9,475 nucleotides of DNA from assembly GCA_031258995.1 (NCBI GenBank), contig JAIRMB010000063.1, positions 1 through 9,475 on the forward strand, read 5' to 3'. The notes below the pieces were generated by a model that was given only the letters and a program-made list of their open reading frames with translations, was not told the origin of the DNA and did no database searches. This document shows positions 1 through 6,728 of this stretch, piece after piece (positions within the stretch are counted from its first letter, which is position 1; each line of letters opens with the position of its first letter). This DNA comes from Puniceicoccales bacterium (GTDB taxonomy: Bacteria; Verrucomicrobiota; Verrucomicrobiia; Opitutales; JAIRLM01). Made by a program: the position numbers and the translations under genes.

Positions 1-73
1 CCGTAAAGGTCGCTTGACAACATCATCGGCCAGCCCAAGGTTCTCCTCCCGCAGGTTGCGCATAGGGGACAAA
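1..73 (+). other. Leader region before rpsF
   Basis: It contains the rpsF ribosome binding site AGGGGA (64-69) and a TTGACA (14-19) with no acceptable -10 box at the right distance. Bases 3-17 could be the last codons of an upstream gene (V-K-V-A-stop), but this is far too short to judge. Confidence 0.3.
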
Positions 74-379
74 ATGAAAAAAAACTGCTCTACGAAAAAG
101 AATTATCGGATTACTGTGATTTTTGATGCCCGTGGACAGCAGGAATCGCCGGACGAAATGCGAGATCGGGTGGGGAACCTTATGGGAAGCCTTGGCGCCG
201 AGCTGGCGGCGTCGGAAAGCTTGGGTACGAAGCCGTTTGCCCGCTGCCGCAGCAAACAATTTCGGGAGGGGGTCTATGCCCGCTATCTGCTCGCCGCAGA
301 GCCGTCCTTCGGAGAGGGGCTGCTGTCCCGCATGCGGCTGGATCGGACCGTCAACCGTACACTTATTGAGAGGCTCTAG
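74..379 (+). CDS. rpsF: 30S ribosomal protein S6
   Basis: S6 binds the central domain of 16S rRNA in the small ribosomal subunit, normally paired with S18. The 101-residue length is typical. Seen: a lysine-rich start, then the first S6 strand (NYRITVIFDARG, about residues 10-21), the helix that follows, and the conserved C-terminal part with SRMRLDRTVNRTLIERL, equivalent to the family's 'lRldrtVlRhl' segment. The frame is open further upstream to a TTG at 14, but the ATG at 74 is chosen because AGGGGA at 64-69 lies four bases before it and because the upstream residues are not S6-like. ssb follows after four bases, so the two are surely co-transcribed. The assignment is firm; the start is likely. 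Confidence 0.93.
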   Translation: MKKNCSTKKNYRITVIFDARGQQESPDEMRDRVGNLMGSLGAELAASESLGTKPFARCRSKQFREGVYARYLLAAEPSFGEGLLSRMRLDRTVNRTLIERL

Positions 380-383
380 CGCT

Positions 384-860
384 ATGGCCACCTTGAATCG
401 GGTTTATTTAATTGGAAATTTGACGCGCGATCCGGAGGTGCGCACTACGCCGAGTGGCACGTGCATCTGTCGGCTCGGACTGGCGGTTACGCGCCAGTTC
501 CGCAATGCGGACGGCTCCTCGCGGGAGGAGGTGCTGTTCATCGAGGTGGACAGCTTTGGTCGGCAGGCGGAAACGATTGCTCGCTATATGACGAAAGGGC
601 GCCCCATTCTCATCGAGGGACGACTGCGACTGGATCAGTGGGAGAGTCAGAACGGCGAAAAGCGTAGCCGGGTCATGGTGGTCGCGGAAAATTTTCAATT
701 CCTCACGGCCCCGAACCGTCAGCAGGAGGGGGAGGGCCAATCCTATGGCCGCGACGATGGCGGGCGGCGGCCACAGCAGCAGCGCAAAGGCGACCGCCCC
801 CCCTCCCGCGCGGAAGACGGCGAGATCGAAGAAGAAGGGGATGAGGAAATCCCCTTTTAG
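384..860 (+). CDS. ssb: Single-stranded DNA-binding protein
   Basis: SSB coats single-stranded DNA during replication, repair and recombination and recruits partners through its C-terminal tip. The 158-residue product has an N-terminal OB-fold (about 1-110) opening with MATLNRVYLIGNLTRDPEVR, the classic SSB start, and containing FIEVDSFGRQAE and the KGRPILIEGRLRLDQW strand with W86. A low-complexity Gln/Arg/Gly-rich linker (about 111-145) leads to an acidic tail ending EEIPF, close to the canonical DDDIPF tip. GAGAGG at 368-373 lies ten bases before the ATG. The frame is open far upstream (from 123), but that part lies over rpsF and is not SSB-like. It sits between rpsF and rplI, a common arrangement. 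Confidence 0.96.
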   Translation: MATLNRVYLIGNLTRDPEVRTTPSGTCICRLGLAVTRQFRNADGSSREEVLFIEVDSFGRQAETIARYMTKGRPILIEGRLRLDQWESQNGEKRSRVMVVAENFQFLTAPNRQQEGEGQSYGRDDGGRRPQQQRKGDRPPSRAEDGEIEEEGDEEIPF

Positions 861-871
861 CGCCCTAGCTT

Positions 872-879
872 AGGTGGAG
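872..879 (+). promoter_or_regulatory. Ribosome binding site deciding the rplI start
   Basis: AGGTGGAG lies six bases before the ATG at 886. It decides between the ATG codons at 886 and 892 and rules out the in-frame GTG at 874, which is part of the site itself. Confidence 0.75.
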
Positions 880-885
880 TTTATC

Positions 886-1374
886 ATGGCAATGAATGAA
901 ATTTTACTGCTCGAGCCGGTTGTGGGGCTTGGCGAAGAGGGTGAGTGCGTTCGGGTGAAAGCCGGCTACGCCCGCAATTTCTTAGTCCCGAGCAAAAAGG
1001 CCCTCATTTTTAGCGTCGCCAATAAAAACCGGATCGGCGCCCTCATGCGGCGGCAGGAAGAGCGGCGCCAGAGAGAGCGAGAGGCGGCGGAGGTGCTCGC
1101 TCGCCGGTTCGATGGGCTCCGAATCGTGGTGGCCGTTCGTACGGGCGAGAATGGAAAAATGTTCGGTTCCGTGACCGCCATCGATTTGGAAAAGGAGCTA
1201 GCGGGGAGAGGATTGGAGATCGCTCGGGACTGCATTCGACTAGAGCAGCCCCTGCGAGAGCTGGGACAGCACGGCGTGGAAATCCGACTGCATCGGGACG
1301 TGCGGACTACCCTCGCCGTGGAGATCGTTTCCGAGAACCCGATTCTGGCGACAGCTGCCGTTGGCAAGGGCTAG
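886..1374 (+). CDS. rplI: 50S ribosomal protein L9
   Basis: L9 is a two-domain protein that binds 23S rRNA near the L1 stalk. The 162-residue product shows the N-terminal RNA-binding domain (about 1-45) with the L9 signature GLGEEGECVRVKAGYARNFL and the following P-x-x-x-A segment. A long charged connecting helix comes next (about 46-75, rich in Arg and Glu: RRQEERRQREREAAE). The C-terminal domain (about 77-150) contains TGENGKMFGSVTAIDL, typical of L9. The ATG at 886 is chosen because AGGTGGAG (872-879) is six bases upstream; a second ATG at 892 is too far from that site, and the GTG at 874 lies inside it. Only 25 bases separate ssb and rplI, so rpsR is absent here. Confidence 0.96.
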   Translation: MAMNEILLLEPVVGLGEEGECVRVKAGYARNFLVPSKKALIFSVANKNRIGALMRRQEERRQREREAAEVLARRFDGLRIVVAVRTGENGKMFGSVTAIDLEKELAGRGLEIARDCIRLEQPLRELGQHGVEIRLHRDVRTTLAVEIVSENPILATAAVGKG

Positions 1375-1385
1375 CGGTGGCCGCC

Positions 1386-1405
1386 TCGTGCGTAATCGTG
1401 CGTAA
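1386..1405 (+). repeat. Exact 10-bp tandem duplication before dnaB
   Basis: TCGTGCGTAA occurs twice back to back (1386-1395 and 1396-1405) in the 37-base gap between the rplI stop and the dnaB ATG. The second copy supplies an in-frame TAA six bases before the dnaB ATG. The gap otherwise holds an A-run (1404-1409) and no strong Shine-Dalgarno sequence. I see no known function for it. Confidence 0.8.
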
Positions 1406-1411
1406 AAAAGA

Positions 1412-2833
1412 ATGACGGCGCAAGGCCAGAGTGAAATTTTGCGTGCTCCACCGCACAGCGTAGAGTTGGAGCAGGCTCTGCTGGGCTGTTGCATCGTGGA
1501 GGGTGGCCAGGAGAGCATATCCCTTTGCATTCAGAAGCGGCTCGGCGCCGATTCTTTTTACTACCCGGCCCATCGGGTCCTCTTCGCAGAGATGTACGAC
1601 ATCTATCAGCGCAATAGACCGCTAAGTGAGACCATATTACGTGACGCGCTTACGGCAAAGGACCGACTAGCGGCGGCCGGTGGCGGTTCCTATTTGGCCC
1701 AAATTTGCAGCCGGGTGGACTTTTCCGCCCACTTACCCTATTTCATCGACCGCGTCCGCGACTATGCGCTCGTCCGGCAGGTCATTTCATCGTCCGAAGC
1801 ACTCATTGCCAAGGCCTTTGAGAGCCAAGAGGATGTGCCTAGGTTCCTCGCCGAAGCGGAAGAAAAAATTTTTAACATAAGCAAAGACCTGGTTCAGGAA
1901 ACGGCCTTGCCCATCGACGTGCCCATGCGGCAAGCGATTCAAAATGTACAGTCGCTTTTACAAAGGAAAGGAGAAATTTCCGGCATCCCGAGCGGATTTA
2001 CGGAATTGGACCACCTGACGGGCGGCTTTCACCCGACAGAGATGGTCGTTGTGGCGGCCCGACCTTCCATGGGGAAGACCAGCCTCGCGCTCAATTTTGC
2101 GGAAAATGCCATCCTGCCAAGGGCGAAGGGGGTAGTACCGGTGCCCACGCTGTTTTTCAGCCTAGAAATGAGCGCGGATCAGCTGGCCATGCGTCTTCTT
2201 TGCGGGCGGGCAGGCGTCCGGATTTCCGGCCTGCGGGAAGGCACAATTCCCCGCGGTTTTCAGAATGAATTGCTGCGCGTGGCTCAAGAATTTCGCGGAG
2301 CGCCCTTCTGGATCGATGAATCCTCCAATCTGACGATCTTGGAGTTGCGTGCTCGGGCCCGCCGTCTGCACAGCCGGCACAGACTGGGGTTGGTAATCGT
2401 CGACTATTTGCAGCTGATTGCCGGCGTAGACAGCAAGGCCCACCGGGAGCAGCAGATTGCAGAAATCTCACGGGGCGTGAAGGCCATGGCAAAGGAGCTG
2501 CATCTGCCGGTCATCGTGCTGAGTCAGCTAAACCGGGAATCGGAACGGGAGAAACGACAGCCGAAGTTGTCAGATCTGCGGGAGTCGGGCGCCATCGAGC
2601 AAGACGCGGACCTGGTCATGCTGCTGTCCCGGCCCCGAGAAACGGACGAAGAAGCGGAAATGTCCGTGCACTCGAATGAATTACTTCGGGAATTGATCAT
2701 CGCTAAGCAGCGAAATGGGCCCGTCGGGGTCGTACCGTTACTTTTTGATCGCAGTGTCACGAAATTCGGAAATTACCAAGATGATGGAACGGAGAGGGAA
2801 GGTGCGGCCTATGGGGCTGGCCGTGAGAATTAA
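1412..2833 (+). CDS. dnaB: Replicative DNA helicase DnaB
   Basis: DnaB is the hexameric 5'-3' helicase that unwinds DNA at the replication fork. The 473-residue product has the N-terminal helical domain (about 12-160, starting PPHSVELEQALLGCCI) and the RecA-like ATPase domain (about 185-455). Visible motifs are SGIPSGFTELDHLTGGF, Walker A ARPSMGKT (216-223, Lys222), FFSLEMS with the catalytic Glu252, Walker B LVIVDYLQL (327-335, Asp331), QLNRESE, DLRESGAIEQDAD and AKQRNGP with the likely arginine finger Arg434. Length is normal and no intein is inserted. The ATG is bounded by an in-frame TAA at 1403-1405; upstream there is only a weak A-rich site. The last 23 bases overlap bamA. Confidence 0.97.
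   Translation: MTAQGQSEILRAPPHSVELEQALLGCCIVEGGQESISLCIQKRLGADSFYYPAHRVLFAEMYDIYQRNRPLSETILRDALTAKDRLAAAGGGSYLAQICSRVDFSAHLPYFIDRVRDYALVRQVISSSEALIAKAFESQEDVPRFLAEAEEKIFNISKDLVQETALPIDVPMRQAIQNVQSLLQRKGEISGIPSGFTELDHLTGGFHPTEMVVVAARPSMGKTSLALNFAENAILPRAKGVVPVPTLFFSLEMSADQLAMRLLCGRAGVRISGLREGTIPRGFQNELLRVAQEFRGAPFWIDESSNLTILELRARARRLHSRHRLGLVIVDYLQLIAGVDSKAHREQQIAEISRGVKAMAKELHLPVIVLSQLNRESEREKRQPKLSDLRESGAIEQDADLVMLLSRPRETDEEAEMSVHSNELLRELIIAKQRNGPVGVVPLLFDRSVTKFGNYQDDGTEREGAAYGAGREN
2795..2802 (+). promoter_or_regulatory. Ribosome binding site of bamA inside dnaB
   Basis: AGGGAAGG sits in the end of dnaB, eight bases before the ATG at 2811. It favours that start over the ATGs at 2781 and 2784, which have no comparable site, and gives a start that opens directly into a signal peptide. 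Confidence 0.6.
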
Positions 2834-5165
2834 ATTGCTTTGGGTGTGGCTGCTTTCCTGGACGGCCCTCTGCTTTCCGGTCGCCGCGGTCGGTGGAACC
2901 GATTTGATCGTGGGTGACGTGCAGGTGCGGGCCGAAGGGGGGCCCATGCCCATCAACGATGCGGCGCTCTCCACTCTCATTAAGGTGCGAAAGGGCGAGT
3001 CCTTCCTCCAAGAAAAGAACGATGACTCCATCCGAGCTCTTTACGGTACGAAGCTATTTGACCTGGTCGAAGTGCACATGGATGGGGACGTGCACGACGG
3101 CGAAATCTCCCTCGTCTACGTGCTTTATCCGAAGGCACGAATTGGACGGGTCTCGTTCCGCGGGAATAGGAAACTCGGGAATAGGCAGCTCCGACGGGCC
3201 GTTTCCATCGACGATGGAGCCGCACTGGATTGGGCCCAAGTGCAAAAAGATCTAGAAGCTATTCGCAAACTGTACCTGGATCGGGGCTACGCGGACATTG
3301 CCGTCCGAGCGGTCAGCGGCGAGGAGCGACGGGACGGCACGCCCGTGGATCTCACCTTTGAAATTAGTGAAGGGAAACGGCTTCCTATTTCGCGGATCTC
3401 TTTTCGAGGAAATCGCTCGATTTCTTCCCGGGAACTGGCCCGACAAATGAGCACCCGTCGCCGCACTCCATTTTCTCTCCTCACCGGAACCGGCTGCTAC
3501 AAGGAGGAACAGATCAATGGCGATTTGGAGACCCTCTGCGAATACTACAGGAACCGCGGCTTCCTGGACGTGCAGATTTGTCCAGAGAATGTCATTTTGG
3601 AACGCAAGCAAGAGAAGCGGCTCCGGGTGATCATCCCCATAGAGGAAGGACAACGCGCCTTTGTGGGAAATATCACCTTCAGTGGAAACGAGATCCTGTC
3701 CACACGGGGATTACAAAAATTACTTAAAATTAAAAAAGGGGAGCCCTTTTCGCCCGAGCGGGTCGATAAAACCGTGGAAGCCATCCAGTACGCCTACGGC
3801 CGGAACGGCTACATCGATACGACCGTACGGGCCAAGAGACGGGCCAATGTGGCAGAAGGTGCCATTGATTTAGAATTTATAATTCGCGAGTCGGGTCCGT
3901 GCCGAGTGGGCACCGTACAGATCCAGGGGAACAGAAAAACCAAAAACAAAGTTATTTTGCGGGAACTATCCCTTTTCCCCGGCGATAAATTTGACCTGAC
4001 CAAGCTACGCAATAGCGAGAATCGCCTGCGCGAGACCCGCTTCTTTCAGCAGGCGGTACTGATTCCAGAGCCCACTGGAGAACGGGACGTGCGCGATGTG
4101 CTCATAAACTTGGAGGAAGGGCACACGGGCCGCTTCTACATCGGTGCCGCAATGGGCTCGTTTGATAACGTCAGCGCATTTGCGGAATTCGCCCAGGGTA
4201 ATTTTGACATCGGCAGCCCGCACACCTTTTTCCAAGGAGCCGGGCAAAAATTTCGTGCGCGGGTGGACATCGGTACGCGTACGTCCCAAGCCAGCGTGAA
4301 TTTCGAGGAGCCGTGGCTCTTCGACCGAGAACTGGCCTTTGGCAAAGAGCTTTTCCTCGTGCGAAGCGGCTACAAAAAAGGCGATTACAACTACAGCGGT
4401 GCCAGCTATAGCGAAGAACACGGCGGCTTCGAGGTCTACCTCCGCAAGCGCATTTGGGGGCTGTTGGAGGGTAAACTCTACTATCGGCTGGATCGGGCCC
4501 GCGTCTATGACGTGGAACCCTACGCGCCGGACCCGCTTAAAAGGCAGGCCGCCGAAGGATTGCAGTGGATTTCCAAGGGAGGATTCTTATTGGAGCGGGA
4601 TTCAAGGGATAGCCTGCTCTACCCCACCGTCGGCAATCGCATTTTCTGTGAGGTGGACTACGCCGGTCTCGGCGGCGATGTGCACTACGTGAACTTCAGT
4701 CTGCAGGCCGGCCAATGGGTCCCCATTTGGCGCAGCTTTCTCTGCCAAACTTTTTGCCTGATCGGCAAGCTGGGCACCATGAAAGGTCTTCGCGGCCACG
4801 AAGTTCCCTACTTCGATCGGACTTTTCTGGGAGGGCCCGCCGACATGCGCGGCTTTGACATACAGGCCGTCGGTCCCCGCGACTACCGCTATGTGCCGGT
4901 CGGCTCCCTGAGTTACGCCTACGGCTGTGCCGAATACTGCTTTCGGCTGATGGATCAGCTGCGGCTAGTGCTCTTCACGGACGGGGCCTACACGGGGACG
5001 CGCTTTGGCCATCTAGATGACCCCTTCTATTGGGACGCCGGCGTGGAGCTGCGACTTTTCGTGATGGGTTCGCCGCTTCGCCTTATTTTCGGCTGGCCAC
5101 TTCAGGGCGATCCTCGGCGGGAACGGGAGATGAATTTTAACTTCACATTCGGGACCATTTTTTAG
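2811..5165 (+). CDS. bamA: Outer membrane protein assembly factor BamA
   Basis: BamA is the Omp85-family outer-membrane barrel that folds and inserts other barrel proteins. The 784-residue product starts with a Sec signal peptide (MGLAVRIK, hydrophobic core LLWVWLLSWTALCFPVAA, likely cleavage near residue 26). Five POTRA repeats follow in the periplasm (about 31-108, 110-186, 193-280, 284-361, 364-437), several showing the IGRVSFRGN / ISRISFRGN / VGNITFSGN / VGTVQIQGN strand. The C-terminal barrel (about 438-784) holds the family motif GGPADMRGF (Arg680-Gly681-Phe682) and ends in a beta-signal finishing with Phe784. The barrel carries two cysteine pairs (645/649 and 706/710), somewhat unusual for an outer-membrane barrel. 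It overlaps dnaB by 23 bases in another frame, and lysS follows directly. The frame is open upstream to 2715, but those residues merely overlap dnaB. Confidence 0.95.
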   Translation: MGLAVRIKLLWVWLLSWTALCFPVAAVGGTDLIVGDVQVRAEGGPMPINDAALSTLIKVRKGESFLQEKNDDSIRALYGTKLFDLVEVHMDGDVHDGEISLVYVLYPKARIGRVSFRGNRKLGNRQLRRAVSIDDGAALDWAQVQKDLEAIRKLYLDRGYADIAVRAVSGEERRDGTPVDLTFEISEGKRLPISRISFRGNRSISSRELARQMSTRRRTPFSLLTGTGCYKEEQINGDLETLCEYYRNRGFLDVQICPENVILERKQEKRLRVIIPIEEGQRAFVGNITFSGNEILSTRGLQKLLKIKKGEPFSPERVDKTVEAIQYAYGRNGYIDTTVRAKRRANVAEGAIDLEFIIRESGPCRVGTVQIQGNRKTKNKVILRELSLFPGDKFDLTKLRNSENRLRETRFFQQAVLIPEPTGERDVRDVLINLEEGHTGRFYIGAAMGSFDNVSAFAEFAQGNFDIGSPHTFFQGAGQKFRARVDIGTRTSQASVNFEEPWLFDRELAFGKELFLVRSGYKKGDYNYSGASYSEEHGGFEVYLRKRIWGLLEGKLYYRLDRARVYDVEPYAPDPLKRQAAEGLQWISKGGFLLERDSRDSLLYPTVGNRIFCEVDYAGLGGDVHYVNFSLQAGQWVPIWRSFLCQTFCLIGKLGTMKGLRGHEVPYFDRTFLGGPADMRGFDIQAVGPRDYRYVPVGSLSYAYGCAEYCFRLMDQLRLVLFTDGAYTGTRFGHLDDPFYWDAGVELRLFVMGSPLRLIFGWPLQGDPRREREMNFNFTFGTIF

Positions 5166-5169
5166 GAGG
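5164..5169 (+). promoter_or_regulatory. Ribosome binding site of lysS overlapping the bamA stop
   Basis: AGGAGG is the best Shine-Dalgarno match in the window. It overlaps the last two bases of the bamA TAG (5163-5165) and lies four bases before the lysS ATG. Ribosomes ending bamA sit on this site, which suggests translational coupling; that is inference. Confidence 0.8.
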
Positions 5170-5173
5170 ACCC

Positions 5174-6676
5174 ATGGGAGGCGAACAGGTCCCGGGGGAG
5201 AAGGACCCGGTCGAAGTTACTAGCGATGTTCATGCGGTGCGGCTGAAGAAATTGGCCGCATTGCGGGCACGAGGCATCGATCCCTACCGCCAGTCCTGCG
5301 TTCAAAGTCACACGACCGAAGAGGCGCGACGGCTGTTGGGTGAGCGGGAGGAGCGGGCCGAGCGGGTCTCCATTGCTGGGCGCATTACCGCTTTCCGCCT
5401 CATGGGAAAAGCGACCTTCATTGTGCTGCTGGACCGGGCCGGCAGCCTGCAGTGCTATGTGAGCCGGGACGGGGTCGGCGCAGAATCCTATGCGCTTTTC
5501 AAAGAGTACGACGTCGGTGATATCGTAGCCGTTAGCGGCACACTTTTCCGGACCACAACGGGGGAAGCCACCGTCCGGGCCGATTTCGTTACTCTAGTGT
5601 CCAAATCCCTGCGCCCCCTCCCGGATAAATTTCATGGGCTCACGGACAGCGAGCAGATGTGCCGGGAGCGACACCTGGACCTCATTGCCAATCAAAAATC
5701 CCGCCGCCGCGCCTTCCAGCGCACCGAAATTTTGAAGGAAATTCGTAAGTTCCTTTGGTCGCGCGATTTTGTGGAAGTGGAGACCCCGTTTCTGCAGAAC
5801 GTGGCCGGCGGCGCGGCGGCGCGGCCCTTTGTGACCCACATGAACGCCCTGGATCGCGATTTTTTTTTACGTATTTCTTTGGAGCTCTACTTAAAACGGA
5901 TGTTGGTGGCCGGCTTCGACCGAGTTTTCGAAATGGGCCGCGTATTTCGCAATGAGGGCCTTTCTCGTCGCCACAGCCCAGAGTTCACCATGATTGAGCT
6001 CTACCAGGCCTACGGCGACTACCGTACCATGATGGCCCTCGTTTATGACCTTCTGCAGCACCTCTGCGAAACGGTCCTCGGGACCAAAGAAATCCACCAG
6101 GACGGCGGTGAAGTGCTGCGGCTCGGCGGTACATGGCGGGAAGCCACCTACTGCGATCTGGTTCGAGAGGCTACCGGCCGGGAGGACTGGTTCGAGCTGC
6201 CGCGAGAGGAAAAATTGAGACTCTGCGAAAAATTTGCCATTGAGGTGAATCCGCAGCTGGAGAATTTTGCCATAGACAATGACGTCTTTGAAAAAATGGT
6301 GGAGTGTAAGCTTATCCAACCCACATTCGTGACCCGGCTGCCCCGGGAGCTCTGTCCTTTGGCCAAATTAAATCAAGAAACTCCTAAGTATTTGGATGTC
6401 TTCGAACTCTGCATTAATGGTCAGGAAATCGCTCCCGCCTACTCGGAGCAGAACGACCCCATCCTCCAGCGAGAGCTCTTCGAGCGGCAGGTGGGAGATG
6501 ATATTCAGGCACTGGACAACGATTTTCTCACCGCACTGGAATACGGCATGCCGCCGGCCGGCGGCATGGGGATCGGCATCGACCGATTGGTCGCCCTCCT
6601 CACCGGCGCCGCCAGCATCCGCGACACCATCCTCTACCCGACTCTTCGCCCAAAATTTACCGGGACTAGCGTTTAG
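5174..6676 (+). CDS. lysS: Lysine--tRNA ligase, class II
   Basis: This cytoplasmic enzyme charges tRNA-Lys with lysine using ATP. The 500-residue product has the usual class IIb layout: an N-terminal anticodon-binding OB-fold (about 65-145, starting VSIAGRITAFRLMGKATF), the linker with RERHLDLIAN, then the catalytic domain. Motif 1 is about 199-208 (FVEVETPFLQ), motif 2 about 252-277 (FRNEG, Arg259, then RHSPEFTMIELY) and motif 3 about 464-477 (GMGIGIDRLVALLT, Arg471). GGAAARPFVTHMNAL and LYLKRMLVAGFDRVFEMGR are also typical. A segment usually written EI-x-N-x-(F/Y)-S-E-L-N-D reads EIAPAYSEQND (418-428), so proline replaces the conserved Asn. A run of nine T (5860-5868) is read in frame as D-F-F-L. 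It is the last gene of the plus-strand cluster; no hairpin terminator is evident in the 52 bases after it. Confidence 0.97.
   Translation: MGGEQVPGEKDPVEVTSDVHAVRLKKLAALRARGIDPYRQSCVQSHTTEEARRLLGEREERAERVSIAGRITAFRLMGKATFIVLLDRAGSLQCYVSRDGVGAESYALFKEYDVGDIVAVSGTLFRTTTGEATVRADFVTLVSKSLRPLPDKFHGLTDSEQMCRERHLDLIANQKSRRRAFQRTEILKEIRKFLWSRDFVEVETPFLQNVAGGAAARPFVTHMNALDRDFFLRISLELYLKRMLVAGFDRVFEMGRVFRNEGLSRRHSPEFTMIELYQAYGDYRTMMALVYDLLQHLCETVLGTKEIHQDGGEVLRLGGTWREATYCDLVREATGREDWFELPREEKLRLCEKFAIEVNPQLENFAIDNDVFEKMVECKLIQPTFVTRLPRELCPLAKLNQETPKYLDVFELCINGQEIAPAYSEQNDPILQRELFERQVGDDIQALDNDFLTALEYGMPPAGGMGIGIDRLVALLTGAASIRDTILYPTLRPKFTGTSV
6547..6568. repeat. Perfect 22-bp palindrome inside lysS
   Basis: The arm CATGCCGCCGG is followed at once by its exact reverse complement, with no loop. 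It encodes M-P-P-A-G-G-M of the conserved GMPPAGGMG stretch before motif 3, so protein conservation plus GC-rich codon choice is the simplest explanation. Confidence 0.85.
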
Positions 6677-6728
6677 CTTGCTTGGGATTCAATCGACCGC
6701 CGGCAGAAAGGTTGCTTGAGTGACGGCT

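Noticed and set aside
14..42. TTGACA at 14-19 as a -35 promoter element for the rpsF cluster
   Set aside because: No acceptable -10 box at 16-18 bases (37-42 reads AAGGTT); one perfect hexamer alone is weak evidence.
123..383. Open frame upstream of ssb that would extend SSB by 87 residues
   Set aside because: It runs over rpsF, is not SSB-like, and the ATG at 384 gives the canonical SSB N-terminus.
2715..2810. Longer BamA start upstream of 2811
   Set aside because: The added residues lie over the conserved dnaB C-terminus, and the ATG at 2811 has a better ribosome binding site and opens into a signal peptide.
6677..6728. Bidirectional terminator between the convergent genes
   Set aside because: No GC-rich stem followed by T-rich sequence is visible on either strand; the short direct repeat TTGCTTG (6678 and 6712) is too short to mean an attachment site.
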